A stretch of DNA of 64,000 nt from Maribacter polysiphoniae (lineage in GTDB: Bacteria > Bacteroidota > Bacteroidia > Flavobacteriales > Flavobacteriaceae): positions 124,001 to 188,000 of the forward strand of contig NZ_QGGQ01000005.1 in the NCBI RefSeq assembly GCF_003148665.1, read 5' to 3'. A model generated the notes under the pieces. That model saw nothing but the letters and a program-made list of their open reading frames with translations. It ran no database searches and was not told where the DNA came from. This document shows positions 35,308-44,635 of the stretch, in pieces (position 1 is the stretch's first letter; the number at the start of each line of letters is the position of its first letter). The translations under genes and the position numbers were made by a program.

Positions 35308-36892
35308 TAAGGAAGTTATCCTACTAAGGAAGGCACTAGACAGGCAAAAGAAAGCACGTGTTCAGGCAGAGAAGATCCTTGAACGGAAATCAAAGGATCT
35401 TTACGATGTGACATTGCATCTTAAACATGCCAATAGCAAGTTGGAAAATCTGTTGTCCGAGAAAACCTCGGAATTGGATGGTGTTTTTATTAATATCATA
35501 GATCCTTATGTAGTAATGGATCTTGCCTTCAATGTAATCAACATGAATTTGTCAGCAAAGGAGTTCTTGGGGTATGACCATACCAAGGAAACCATAAACT
35601 TGGAAAAGTTGGTGCATAAGGATTATATGGAATACACGATCAGTTCGTTCAGGTCGTTGTTAGAGCTTGGTACCCTAAAGAATTATAAGGCCAAGATCTA
35701 TGTAAAGGATGGATCCGAAAAATATGTTCAGATCAACTGTAGCCTAATCTATAATAAAGAACATCAACCTATAGCGGCACAAGGTATTATTCGGGATGTG
35801 ACCCGTGAAATGGAGATCAGCCATTTATTGACGGAGCAGAAAAGACAGCTGGATATTATTATAGAAAATTCGCCATTGAGCATTGCTTTGGTAGTAGCGA
35901 ATAAAATAGTAAAAGCAAATAACACCTTTAAGAATCTTTTGGGGTATTCGGACGCAGAACTTAAAAAATTATGTTTAAAAGATATTTCCTTTCCTGAGGA
36001 AAGGGAAGAGTCCAATAAACTAATGACCTTGATGGAATCTGGAAAACTTGATAATTTCTCGATTACAAAGCATTATGTACGCAAAGATGGCACCAGCCTT
36101 TTGGCCAAGACCTCGATAAACGCGGTTAGGGACGAACAAGGGGTGGTCGAGTATCAAGTAGCGATGATCGAGGATATTACCGAGCAAAGAAACCTTGAAC
36201 TTCAAAAAGAGAAATTAATGAAGGAATTGGAGGCTAGCAATCAAGGACTTCAGGAATATGCACATATTGTTTCCCATGATTTGAAATCACCCCTCCGTAG
36301 CCTTAGTGCACTTGCTACATGGCTAAATGAGGATTATAAAGAGGTTCTGGATGATAATGGGGTCTTTAATTTACAGATGATGCAAGAGCGCATCGAGGGA
36401 ATGGATAAACTTATTGACGGGATATTGAAGTACTCAAGTATCACGGCGGAAAACTTGGAGTATTCTTTAGTGGATTTTAACAAAATCATACATGATATCC
36501 GCGAAATAATATTTATTCCCAAGCATGTCAATGTGATTATCATGAATACATTGCCAACAATCAATGCCGATAAAACCAAAATCCACCAATTGTTCCAGAA
36601 TATTATCAGCAATGCGGTGGTGAATATAGAAAAGGAGGAAGGGGTTGTAGCGATAAGCAGTTTGGAGACCGATTCACATTGGCAGTTCAGTGTTAAGGAT
36701 AATGGCAAAGGAATTCCGAAGGAATACCATGAAAAAATATTCAAAATATTCCAATCGGTGGGAGATAAAGAAAGGTCTACGGGAATAGGATTGTCAATAG
36801 TAAAGAAGATAGTCGATCTTTATGAAGGGGAAATTTGGCTTGATAGTGCCATTGACGAAGGAACGACCTTCCATTTTACCATAAAAAAATAA
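35300..36892 (+). CDS. PAS-domain histidine kinase paired with H-NOX
   Basis: A 530-residue cytoplasmic kinase. Residues 5-58 are a long coiled coil, followed by two PAS domains (about 60-175 and 185-300). The phospho-acceptor is His326 in HIVSHDLKSPLRS; the ATPase domain (about 410-530) has the N, G1 (KDNGKGIP) and G2 (GIGLSIV) boxes. No membrane segment is present, matching a soluble gas-sensor partner such as H-NOX. The start overlaps the H-NOX stop by 8 bp. Confidence 0.93.
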   Translation: MDNKEVILLRKALDRQKKARVQAEKILERKSKDLYDVTLHLKHANSKLENLLSEKTSELDGVFINIIDPYVVMDLAFNVINMNLSAKEFLGYDHTKETINLEKLVHKDYMEYTISSFRSLLELGTLKNYKAKIYVKDGSEKYVQINCSLIYNKEHQPIAAQGIIRDVTREMEISHLLTEQKRQLDIIIENSPLSIALVVANKIVKANNTFKNLLGYSDAELKKLCLKDISFPEEREESNKLMTLMESGKLDNFSITKHYVRKDGTSLLAKTSINAVRDEQGVVEYQVAMIEDITEQRNLELQKEKLMKELEASNQGLQEYAHIVSHDLKSPLRSLSALATWLNEDYKEVLDDNGVFNLQMMQERIEGMDKLIDGILKYSSITAENLEYSLVDFNKIIHDIREIIFIPKHVNVIIMNTLPTINADKTKIHQLFQNIISNAVVNIEKEEGVVAISSLETDSHWQFSVKDNGKGIPKEYHEKIFKIFQSVGDKERSTGIGLSIVKKIVDLYEGEIWLDSAIDEGTTFHFTIKK

Positions 36893-36893
36893 C

Positions 36894-37211
36894 ATGGAGC
36901 AACCAAACTTATCATATATTAAGGAACTGGCTGGGGATGATATCGCTTTTGAGCGAAAATTCATTGATATCATTAAGCAGGAATTTCCTTTGGAAGTGGC
37001 CGAATACATGGGCCTAATAAACAAAGACCTACCTAGGTCGGCGGCGGAAACCGTACATAAATTGAAACATAAGTTCAATATCCTGAGTATGGAGAAAGCC
37101 TATGTATTCTCAGTAAACTACGAAGAGGAACTGCGACTTGGACATACTGAATTACATCCGAAATTCACCGCGATTTTAAATCATATAGAAACCTACCTAA
37201 AAACAATTTGA
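36894..37211 (+). CDS. HPt phosphotransfer protein
   Basis: A 105-residue histidine phosphotransfer protein. His55 lies in HKLKHK, fitting the H-x2-K-x-K HPt signature within a helical bundle. It starts 1 bp after the kinase stop. An HPt between kinase and response regulators implies a branched phosphorelay that can serve several receivers: the stand-alone receiver, the LytTR regulator and possibly the receiver-GT2 fusion. Confidence 0.88.
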   Translation: MEQPNLSYIKELAGDDIAFERKFIDIIKQEFPLEVAEYMGLINKDLPRSAAETVHKLKHKFNILSMEKAYVFSVNYEEELRLGHTELHPKFTAILNHIETYLKTI

Positions 37212-37213
37212 CA

Positions 37214-37924
37214 ATGAATTGTATCATTATAGATGACGAAGCTGCCGCTAGGGCCATAGTTGTACAATTGTGTTCCAAAGTTCCTGAACTAGATGTAATT
37301 GATGAATTTTCAAGTGCGATAGATGCTATTAAATTTCTGAATCAGCAAACTGTCGATCTTATTTTTTTGGATATTCATATGCCTGGATTCAGTGGTATCG
37401 ATTTCGTTCAAACCCTAAAGGATCCACCCAAAATTATACTGACCACTTCAGATACCAATTTTGCGATTGCCGCCTATGAATACGAGGCCATAGTGGATTA
37501 TCTGGTAAAGCCTATGACCTTGGGGCGATTTGAGAAATCAATCCAGAAAGTGAAGAATACGTTGTCAAAACAACCAAAATCCGAGAATAGGGAAAGCGCT
37601 TCTTCAGGGGCAGGGGAAGATTTGTATATTAATATCGATAGGAGGCTTATCAAGTTAAAGTTCAATGAAATTCTATTGATTGAGGCCAAAGGGGATTATA
37701 TTGAAGTGAAGACCGAAAAAGAGTCCTATAGGGTTCATAATACCTTAAAAAAAATCAAGGAGAAATTGCCGGAAGGGATTTTCTTGCAGACGCACCGATC
37801 CTTCATCATTAATTTTACAAAGATTATCGATATAGAGGATAATAGTGTGCTTATTGAAAAGAACGTAGTGCCCATTAGCCGTTCAAACCGTCCAGAATTA
37901 ATGCGACGACTTAATCTATTATAA
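37214..37924 (+). CDS. LytTR-type response regulator
   Basis: A 236-residue regulator with a receiver domain (acidic pair Asp7-Asp8, phospho-acceptor Asp53 in IFLDIHMP) and a LytTR DNA-binding domain (about residues 136-236; FNEILLIEAKGDYIEVKT and FLQTHRSFIIN are typical). ATG 37214 is chosen over TTG 37208. LytTR proteins bind pairs of about 9-bp direct repeats, and such pairs occur upstream of four genes within 15 kb, making this the prime candidate for their regulator. It closes the signalling run. Confidence 0.92.
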   Translation: MNCIIIDDEAAARAIVVQLCSKVPELDVIDEFSSAIDAIKFLNQQTVDLIFLDIHMPGFSGIDFVQTLKDPPKIILTTSDTNFAIAAYEYEAIVDYLVKPMTLGRFEKSIQKVKNTLSKQPKSENRESASSGAGEDLYINIDRRLIKLKFNEILLIEAKGDYIEVKTEKESYRVHNTLKKIKEKLPEGIFLQTHRSFIINFTKIIDIEDNSVLIEKNVVPISRSNRPELMRRLNLL

Positions 37925-37937
37925 ACGTTCCAATATG

Positions 37938-40007
37938 CTACTCTTCCAGTTTAGTATGAAAGATAGGTTTCTTGGTCAATAACCATTTTAATTTTACTCC
38001 AAGTTCAGTAAACTCGAATCCTGCGGCAGTGGCCGAGGCTATATTACTGTATTTTCCATAAAGATTTGCACTTAAACGCTTCGATATTTGGTGCTGTAGA
38101 CTCGCTTCCGTCCTAAAAATAGCAGTTTGGGGATCTTGCTCGACTTGCTGGAAACCTGTTGCAGCACTGGCCATGAAATTTGTTTTTTTTGAAAATTTCC
38201 CACGTACATCAATAAAAATCTCTATCGCTTTGTATTGGTCTGGACTAAAGTATATGGTGGGTATCTGGTCTTTAAAGGTTATATACTGAAAATTGACCCC
38301 CGTTTTTAAGGTAGGTTTTCGCAGAAGGGTATAATACAGCGATGTAAATATAAGATTACGGGTGTTTGTATCGGTCTGTTGTGTGTGCATCAATTGGGTA
38401 TACCAACCTAGATTAAAGTTCGTACCTAAATTGTAATCCAAGCTATAATGGTTCATCACAATTTCACGCTCGATCAAGTCCGCATTAAAATTTTGTACTT
38501 CGCGCTGGTAACCAAGGTTTAAATTTTGGAGTTTGTAGGGTTGCATCTGTAATTTGATGTCGAGCACCGGTTGTGTGTAGGCCGTTGTCATAAATCTGGA
38601 GTTGTTGAGTCCGAATATGGTCTTTAGTGTCGTTTTTGGGAGCAGTTTGTATTCCAAACCGGCCAAAAGCACATGGGAATTGGCCTTATTCAATGTTACC
38701 GTGTTTTCAGTGGTTCTATACAGATAGGAGAATGTAGTTCGGAATTTTGTGGAAAATGAAACATCTACCTTGGTGTTGGTATAAAACGCAATGTTGTTGC
38801 CATTGTCAAAAGTGTAAGCCGCATGTTCCTCAATGTTCGGGGTATGCATGAGGTTCAATTTTTCGATAAATCCCATGGCATCCTTTTGGTTTTTATAGAT
38901 TTCCAAGGTTTTAAAGGCAGCATGGTAGGCATTTTCGATTTGATCTGCGGCAAATAAGGCATTGGCCTTTCCTAGATTGCCGTCGAAGGAGGTGCTATCC
39001 TGGGTTAAAATCGCATCGTAACTTTCGATACTTATCTTTGTGTTTGAGGTATATAGGCCTAAGGTTGCTTTCAGGGCAAGTATCCATTTTCGCTGGGGAT
39101 TTGTGCTTTCCAAGCTATCGATTTGCTCTTGGGCCGTCTTGAATTTCCGATTCCAAATCAAGGCTTGGACATAACGGTCATAGGTACGTTCGGTAAGTTC
39201 AGGATCCTTCAATTTAAGTACTTTTGACTTGGCTATACGGGCTATGTGAAGTGCTTTTTTGTCTTTTTCCCCAATATGCGCTGCCAAGGAAATTCCGTTT
39301 AACGCCGTAATTGAATCTTTTGGACTAGTAGCATATCGCAGATAGGTGGTTTTTGCACTATCCACTTCCTTGGAGATCAAATACACATTGGCCAGATTCA
39401 ACAAGGCATCCTTATCTTCCGGGAAATCCCAAAAAATGTCTTTCAATAGTTGTTTTCCTTGGTCATACAACTGCTGATTCACAAATTGGTTGGCATAACC
39501 CAATCTCATGTATTTTTTTGAAATTGTGGCACTTTCATTTTTTGGCTGGATACTCAAGGCCTTATCAACCCAAAGTAAGGCTTCCTTATATTCCTTTAGA
39601 TTACTTAAAGTATTTGCGTAGCCCAGAACTGCCCCAAAATTATTTGGATAATCGGCAACTAGGTCAGCATATAAAGGTTTTGCCTTTTCGTACTGTTTGT
39701 CCCATAATAAGGATTCATTATAATTGATTTGTATTTCAAAGTCCTCCGGATAGGTTTCCAACATAGTTGCAAATAATGCAATGGCTTTTTGGGGTTCGCC
39801 ACTTAAACCTATCGCCCTGCCATAACATATTTGGGCAGTTTTGTTTTCGGGGTCCGATTTTAAATAAGACTCGAAAAAAATCCCAGCAGCCGCAAACTGT
39901 CCTTTTTCCAATAACTGAAATCCGGCCTCCATGGAATTTTGGGCAACACCTGAAAAAATATTCAGGAAGAAAAATACGGAAAGGGTAAAATAGTATTTAT
40001 AAGTCAT
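37938..40007 (-). CDS. TPR protein with outer-membrane beta-barrel (YaiO/PgaA/PelB-like layout)
   Basis: A 689-residue exported protein. After a signal peptide (ending GVAQN) about residues 20-390 are helical TPR repeats (for example YANTLSNLKEYKEALLWVDKALSIQP). From about residue 400 to the end are alternating amphipathic strands typical of an outer-membrane barrel of the YaiO type. TPR-barrel proteins export exopolysaccharides in Pel, cellulose and PNAG systems, and here it lies beside a flippase and glycosyltransferases. ATG 40007 is preferred to TTG 40010. It converges on the LytTR gene. Confidence 0.82.
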   Translation of the reverse strand: MTYKYYFTLSVFFFLNIFSGVAQNSMEAGFQLLEKGQFAAAGIFFESYLKSDPENKTAQICYGRAIGLSGEPQKAIALFATMLETYPEDFEIQINYNESLLWDKQYEKAKPLYADLVADYPNNFGAVLGYANTLSNLKEYKEALLWVDKALSIQPKNESATISKKYMRLGYANQFVNQQLYDQGKQLLKDIFWDFPEDKDALLNLANVYLISKEVDSAKTTYLRYATSPKDSITALNGISLAAHIGEKDKKALHIARIAKSKVLKLKDPELTERTYDRYVQALIWNRKFKTAQEQIDSLESTNPQRKWILALKATLGLYTSNTKISIESYDAILTQDSTSFDGNLGKANALFAADQIENAYHAAFKTLEIYKNQKDAMGFIEKLNLMHTPNIEEHAAYTFDNGNNIAFYTNTKVDVSFSTKFRTTFSYLYRTTENTVTLNKANSHVLLAGLEYKLLPKTTLKTIFGLNNSRFMTTAYTQPVLDIKLQMQPYKLQNLNLGYQREVQNFNADLIEREIVMNHYSLDYNLGTNFNLGWYTQLMHTQQTDTNTRNLIFTSLYYTLLRKPTLKTGVNFQYITFKDQIPTIYFSPDQYKAIEIFIDVRGKFSKKTNFMASAATGFQQVEQDPQTAIFRTEASLQHQISKRLSANLYGKYSNIASATAAGFEFTELGVKLKWLLTKKPIFHTKLEE

Positions 40008-40122
40008 CAAACAAGTAAGGTTAATACTACAAAAACATAACGGTCAAGTCATGTTATTATTAGCATGATTTTGGTTTTATAAAGGTATTGTAGGCATTCC
40101 CAAACTGGAAGTTCGATTTTGT

Positions 40123-40192
40123 CCATTCACCTACAGCAAAGTGTCATTGAACCACATGGGCATCAGATTACATGCTGATCTGAAGATATTTG
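40123..40192 (+). promoter_or_regulatory. Promoter with 21-bp-spaced direct repeats, flippase gene
   Basis: Repeat 1 CCATTCACC (40123-40131) and repeat 2 TCATTGAAC (40144-40152) start 21 bp apart. The -7 candidate GATATTTG is 40185-40192, its G 69 bp from the repeat 1 start. The 215-bp gap is shared with the divergent TPR-barrel gene, for which no matching repeat pair was found. Confidence 0.7.
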
Positions 40193-40222
40193 TCGTGTTA
40201 CATCCAATAAAAACAACGTACA

Positions 40223-41461
40223 ATGAACACATTAAGAATAGTATTAAAAAAAGTTTCCCCAGAGCAAATGTTCATGGCCAGTGTACTCCTGGTAAATGGG
40301 GGGAATTATATCTACAACCTGATTTTAGGCCGATTGTTGGGGCCTGAATCATTTGCTGATGCAGCACTCTTGATAACCTTATTATTGGTATTGTCCTTCG
40401 TGGGAATGACTTTTCAACTGGCAACGGCAAAGTTCGCCGTTGTTTTTTCAGGAAGTGAATGGATGAACTTTAGGAACCTTATCTATAGGTATGCCATTAT
40501 TTTTGGAATGGTTACAGGGGGCTTGGTTGTTTTCTTTTCAAAGGAAATGCAGTTGTTTTTTAAAACCCAAACGCCATATATGTTTGTTGTCTTTGGATTT
40601 GGAATACCCCTATATTTTTTAATGAGCGTTAATCGTGGGTCATTTCAAGGAAACTTGGAGTTTAAAAATCTATCAGGTACCTATCAAACCGAAATGTGGA
40701 GTCGATTGATAATTACTTTGGCCTTGCTTTTGTTTATTCCAATGGAACCGGCTTTCATTGTAGCTATAGGTATCTCCCTATCTTTCCTGTTTGGTTTGAT
40801 ACCTTCAAATTTTAAGGGATTGTCATTTTCCAAGCCGATCATATTACAACCACAAAGCTCTAAACGTGTTTCCCAATTCATCATTTTGACCGCTTGTTAT
40901 GAATTCACACAGATTATTATTAACAATAGCGATGTACTCTTGGTAAAGCATTATTTTGATGAGATGGATGCGGGATTATACGCATCCTTGGCGCTTATTG
41001 GTAGGGTGGTCTACTTCGTGGCATGGATGTTCGTGATGTTATTGTTGCCAGCCGTGGTCCAAAAACAAAAGGATGGTGATCCTACCGCGCCTATCTTGTT
41101 TAAATATGTTGGTTATGTAGGACTTTTGTCGGTATCTATAGTGGCTGTTTGTTATCTGTTTCCCGAACTGATCATTACGCTGATGTTTGGTGATGCCTAT
41201 GTGTCGGTGGCAGGACTTTTATGGCAATATGCATTGGCGACATCACTTTTTGCAATCTCCAATATTTTCGCATATTATTTTTTGTCTTTGGATCATTACA
41301 TCCCTGTAATACTATCTGGTGTTTTGGGGTTGTCACAAATCTTTTTAATCGTGTTGTTTCATGAGAACCTATTCAATGTTGTGCAGATGCAAATAATTTC
41401 AATGGCCATTTTGTTGGTAGTTCAACTTATCTATTTTATGAAAAAGAGAAATAGCCTATAA
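40223..41461 (+). CDS. Wzx/PelG-like polysaccharide flippase
   Basis: A 412-residue membrane protein with about twelve helices and the start pattern NGGNYIYNLILGRLLGPESFADAALL of the oligosaccharide flippase superfamily. It would move lipid-linked or growing glycan across the inner membrane. It is divergent from the TPR-barrel gene and 323 bp upstream of a GT4 gene; both plus-strand genes carry the same direct-repeat promoter. Confidence 0.85.
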   Translation: MNTLRIVLKKVSPEQMFMASVLLVNGGNYIYNLILGRLLGPESFADAALLITLLLVLSFVGMTFQLATAKFAVVFSGSEWMNFRNLIYRYAIIFGMVTGGLVVFFSKEMQLFFKTQTPYMFVVFGFGIPLYFLMSVNRGSFQGNLEFKNLSGTYQTEMWSRLIITLALLLFIPMEPAFIVAIGISLSFLFGLIPSNFKGLSFSKPIILQPQSSKRVSQFIILTACYEFTQIIINNSDVLLVKHYFDEMDAGLYASLALIGRVVYFVAWMFVMLLLPAVVQKQKDGDPTAPILFKYVGYVGLLSVSIVAVCYLFPELIITLMFGDAYVSVAGLLWQYALATSLFAISNIFAYYFLSLDHYIPVILSGVLGLSQIFLIVLFHENLFNVVQMQIISMAILLVVQLIYFMKKRNSL

Positions 41462-41486
41462 ACCTATTGTTGCTTGAGTTTGGCCT

Positions 41487-41519
41487 AAACCGGAAACAAC
41501 CCCATGTTTTCGGTTTTTT
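41487..41519 (+). terminator. Intrinsic terminator after flippase
   Basis: A 12-bp stem, 41487-41498 with 41505-41516, 6-nt loop and T run. It separates the flippase from the GT4 gene, which therefore needs its own promoter. Confidence 0.75.
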
Positions 41520-41621
41520 ATTTTTGATTCCGGGATAAGATAGCAAAGACAACAGATATCCGCCTTGAAAGGGAACGAGGAATTCCATTGGTATCATCCT
41601 CTAATAATATTATATGTCCCC

Positions 41622-41643
41622 GTACAACGTTGGATGGTTGTAC
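41622..41643. promoter_or_regulatory. Inverted repeat GTACAAC-N8-GTTGTAC
   Basis: A perfect 7-bp inverted repeat in the promoter region of the GT4 gene, 40 bp upstream of the direct repeats. It may be the site of a second regulator; it has no T run. Confidence 0.4.
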
Positions 41644-41682
41644 CTCTCCGCCATAGCGTATTTCTTTACCGAAACAGTTTTT

Positions 41683-41752
41683 CCATTCGTCTACAGCAAT
41701 CTTCCATCCACCACTGTACGGCCTGTATTCTTTGGTCTTTGAGGCATATTTG
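41683..41752 (+). promoter_or_regulatory. Promoter with 21-bp-spaced direct repeats, GT4 gene
   Basis: Repeat 1 CCATTCGTC (41683-41691) and repeat 2 CCATCCACC (41704-41712) start 21 bp apart. The -7 candidate CATATTTG is 41745-41752, its G 69 bp from the repeat 1 start. The octamer is identical to the -7 candidate of the receiver/H-NOX operon. Confidence 0.72.
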
Positions 41753-41784
41753 TATCAGAATTAAACCAAAAAAAACTTAACCTT

Positions 41785-43020
41785 ATGAAATTAGCAATTG
41801 TAACGGCGTACCCACCGAGTAAAGTAACCTTAACCGAATACGGATATCATTTGGTCAAACATTTTAGGTTACAGGAAGAAGTAAGTGAGATTATTTTGAT
41901 CACCGATAAGACCGAAGGTGAAAAAGATCTGTCCTTCGAAGGGGATGGATGTAAAATCACGGTTAAGGAATGTTGGAGCTTTAATAGCTACAAAAACCTG
42001 TGGGGTATCACCAATGTTATTTTAGAAACCAAACCGGATGCCATTTTGTTCAATTTGCAATTTTTGAAGTTCGGGGATAAAAAGATACCGGCTGCATTGG
42101 GGCTTATACTGCCATTGATATGTAAGTTGAAAGGCATACCCACTATTTCCTTATTGCATAACATATTGGAACAGGTAGATCTGGAAAATGCAGGGATTAC
42201 CAAAAATAAGTGGTTACAAAAAGCCTATAATTTTATTGGAAGCACATTGACCCGATTTGTTTTGTCATCAGATATTGTAGCAGTGACCATTAGTAAATAT
42301 GTTGGAATCTTAGAGGGAAAATACAAAGCACGGAATGTTGCCTTGGTACCACATGGTTCTTTTGATACGCCACCAGAACCCGATTATTTATTACCAAAAG
42401 GCCCCAAGCAGGTTATGGCATTTGGGAAATTCGGTACGTATAAGAAGGTCGAAATTATGATAGAAGCTGTTGAGCTGATACGGCTGCGTACCCAAGAGGA
42501 CATTGAAATCGTAATAGCGGGTACTGATAGTCCAAACACCCCTGGTTATTTGGAAGGGATGAAGGCGAAATATAGCCATGTTTCCCAATTGAGGTTTACG
42601 GGCTACGTTGCAGAAGAGGATGTTCCGGTTATTTTTGCGGATAGTTCGGTTGTGGTTTTTCCATATACATCGACAACAGGAAGTTCGGGGGTTTTGCACC
42701 AGGCAGGTAGTTATGGTAAGGCTGTGGCACTTCCTGATTTGGGGGATTTAAGTATTTTGGTTCGTGAGGAAGGTTACAACGGAGCATTCTTTGACCCGGA
42801 AAGTACGGAATCCTTGGCGGATGCAATACAAGGTGTGTTGACTGATGATTCTAACCGTATCCATTTGGGGCAAACCAATTATAAGGCTGCTTGTTCCCTG
42901 CCAATGAGTTCAATAACCAAAATGTATATAGATTATTTTGAGGCCATACGGTTTGCCAAGTCAGGCGGACTTTCATTAAACTTACTCAAAAAATTAGAGC
43001 ATCTAGAAAATGAGGTTTAA
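41785..43020 (+). CDS. GT4-type glycosyltransferase
   Basis: A 411-residue GT-B enzyme without membrane helices. The C-terminal half holds FGKFGTYKKVEIMIEAVELI, the sugar-nucleotide region VVFPYTSTTGSSGVLHQAGSYGKAVALP and the conserved acidic residue region before FDPESTESLADAI. It would add sugars to a glycan in the cytoplasm, comparable in role to PelF. It is a single-gene unit with the direct-repeat promoter upstream and a bidirectional terminator downstream. Confidence 0.85.
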   Translation: MKLAIVTAYPPSKVTLTEYGYHLVKHFRLQEEVSEIILITDKTEGEKDLSFEGDGCKITVKECWSFNSYKNLWGITNVILETKPDAILFNLQFLKFGDKKIPAALGLILPLICKLKGIPTISLLHNILEQVDLENAGITKNKWLQKAYNFIGSTLTRFVLSSDIVAVTISKYVGILEGKYKARNVALVPHGSFDTPPEPDYLLPKGPKQVMAFGKFGTYKKVEIMIEAVELIRLRTQEDIEIVIAGTDSPNTPGYLEGMKAKYSHVSQLRFTGYVAEEDVPVIFADSSVVVFPYTSTTGSSGVLHQAGSYGKAVALPDLGDLSILVREEGYNGAFFDPESTESLADAIQGVLTDDSNRIHLGQTNYKAACSLPMSSITKMYIDYFEAIRFAKSGGLSLNLLKKLEHLENEV

Positions 43021-43044
43021 ATCTTTTTATTGTTGGGTTAAGTG

Positions 43045-43080
43045 AAAAAGGGGGCAGTCTGGTTAACTGTTCCTCTTTTT
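43045..43080. terminator. Bidirectional terminator between convergent genes
   Basis: 43045-43058 pairs with 43066-43080 (one bulged T), with A and T runs on both sides, so it can work for the GT4 gene and for the glycoside hydrolase gene. Confidence 0.75.
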
Positions 43081-43090
43081 ATTTATCATA

Positions 43091-44635
43091 TCATTCTTTG
43101 TTTTTTAAAGTCAAATACTTGAAGGCAGCTTTTTGTTTTCCTTCTATATCCATAAAACCAAAATACTTCTGCCGTTGTTTGCGCCAAGGTAATCGCCCAA
43201 CTACCCCAGTGGGGATATGATCAAAATCATGCATGGTCCAAAAAAGATAAGGAAGGTTTTCATTCTTTAAAGTAACCTGCATCTTTTTATAATATTCAGC
43301 CTGTCTCTCTTCGGAACCATTGAATATATTCCATATACCACTATAGGAAGAATAACCATATTCTTGTAGTACCAATATTTTATTGGGTATCGCCTGTCTT
43401 ACTTTTTGATAGGCTTGGTTGAAATCGGATACTTCCCTATAATAATGGAATGATACGAAGTCTACATGGTCATTCAATTGAATGGCAGCTTCCGGACAGG
43501 ACCAGCCTATGGTCACAGGATGTCCATGGTCCCATCGCTTTATGTTACCGGCCATTTGCTGTAGCCATGCGAGCACTTTTTCTTTCCCCCGGGATTCAAA
43601 GTCCAAATCAGGTTCATTTTTAATATCCCACGCCAAGATACCGTCATGGTCTTTGAAAGTCGTTACGATTTGTTCGGCATGCCTATTGGTCAAGGTCCAA
43701 TCTTGGATACTATAATCCCCATAAAAATCGAAAAGGGTTACAACCACTTGTAGTTTGTGTGCCACAGCGAGGTCTAGGGTTGACCTTAGTTTATCGAGTT
43801 TCCCCAAATCCATATTTGCTTTCCCGAAGTCTTTATAGGGCACGAAAATACGAATGGTATTGAGCCCCATATCGCGAATTGTCTGGAAGTCATCCGCTAT
43901 TGTGTTTTCCTGATAATTCGCCCCGAACATATCCCAAGGGCTATCTTTAGGATAGTAGTTTACGCCCTTGCAATTGGAAATTGCAGGATATTCTTCTTGT
44001 AAGGGAGTTATTTTTTCCATTGACTTTTCCGTATTGACAGGAACCTCTTTCATGTGGCGTATTCGCCAAAAACCATCTTCCAAAAGCATCATAATCTTAA
44101 ATGAACTCGTATGGTTTTGTTTGGTGACCAATTTTTGGTCTTTGTAGATTTCGGTATAGGTCTGTACATGATTATCCGTAAAAACCACTAGTTTGCCATC
44201 AGCACTATAAAAATTGAGTTCCGGGTGATGTTCAAGGCTAGTCGTTTTCAAATGGGTCCCGTTAGCTTTATTATGGTCGATGATTCTGTATATTTTGACG
44301 CGCATACTATCGGTAAAATAATCGGCAATGCCATAGGGGTCGTTGTTGGCATAGGCCTGGTTTCGAACATGCCAGGCACTTAGATAGTCTTCTTCGATTT
44401 TCTTCAAGTTTTGTGCTTCCATAGGCCTACCTTCATTAGCGACATTCGTCCAAGTTATTTTGGGGAGATAAATGTCCTCAAAGGCAGATTCAACATGGAG
44501 GATTGAGGATTTATCAGCTCCTGTGTTGAGATAGGATAAGACCGAACTGATTCCAAAGAGCAATAGGGCGTTCACACCCAAAAAGCTGAGAATCAAACCT
44601 GCACGATATATGTTTTTGTTCAAGCCTTTTTTCAT
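43091..44635 (-). CDS. Membrane-anchored glycoside hydrolase with NTF2-like domain
   Basis: A 514-residue protein: one N-terminal membrane helix (residues 11-35), an NTF2-like domain (about 75-200) and a GH5/GH2-type TIM barrel (about 220-510). The two catalytic glutamates are probably Glu341 (DIKNEPD) and Glu425 (VLQEYGYSS). Anchored in the inner membrane and facing the periplasm, it could trim or transfer the polysaccharide during export, as PelA or BcsZ do. It overlaps the lipoprotein gene by 4 bp and is the last of three co-transcribed genes. Confidence 0.82.
   Translation of the reverse strand: MKKGLNKNIYRAGLILSFLGVNALLLFGISSVLSYLNTGADKSSILHVESAFEDIYLPKITWTNVANEGRPMEAQNLKKIEEDYLSAWHVRNQAYANNDPYGIADYFTDSMRVKIYRIIDHNKANGTHLKTTSLEHHPELNFYSADGKLVVFTDNHVQTYTEIYKDQKLVTKQNHTSSFKIMMLLEDGFWRIRHMKEVPVNTEKSMEKITPLQEEYPAISNCKGVNYYPKDSPWDMFGANYQENTIADDFQTIRDMGLNTIRIFVPYKDFGKANMDLGKLDKLRSTLDLAVAHKLQVVVTLFDFYGDYSIQDWTLTNRHAEQIVTTFKDHDGILAWDIKNEPDLDFESRGKEKVLAWLQQMAGNIKRWDHGHPVTIGWSCPEAAIQLNDHVDFVSFHYYREVSDFNQAYQKVRQAIPNKILVLQEYGYSSYSGIWNIFNGSEERQAEYYKKMQVTLKNENLPYLFWTMHDFDHIPTGVVGRLPWRKQRQKYFGFMDIEGKQKAAFKYLTLKNKE

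Noticed and set aside
40008-40122. Direct-repeat promoter for the TPR-barrel gene on the minus strand
   Set aside because: At the expected distance from the -7 candidate the sequence reads GGGAATGCC on the minus strand, which does not match the repeat.
40141-40347. A plus-strand frame overlapping the flippase start
   Set aside because: It lies across the promoter and in another frame of the flippase gene, which has strong family signatures.
41565-41780. A 71-codon plus-strand frame in the gap before the GT4 gene
   Set aside because: It covers the inverted repeat, both direct repeats and the -7 box of the GT4 promoter, and its sequence has no protein-like pattern.
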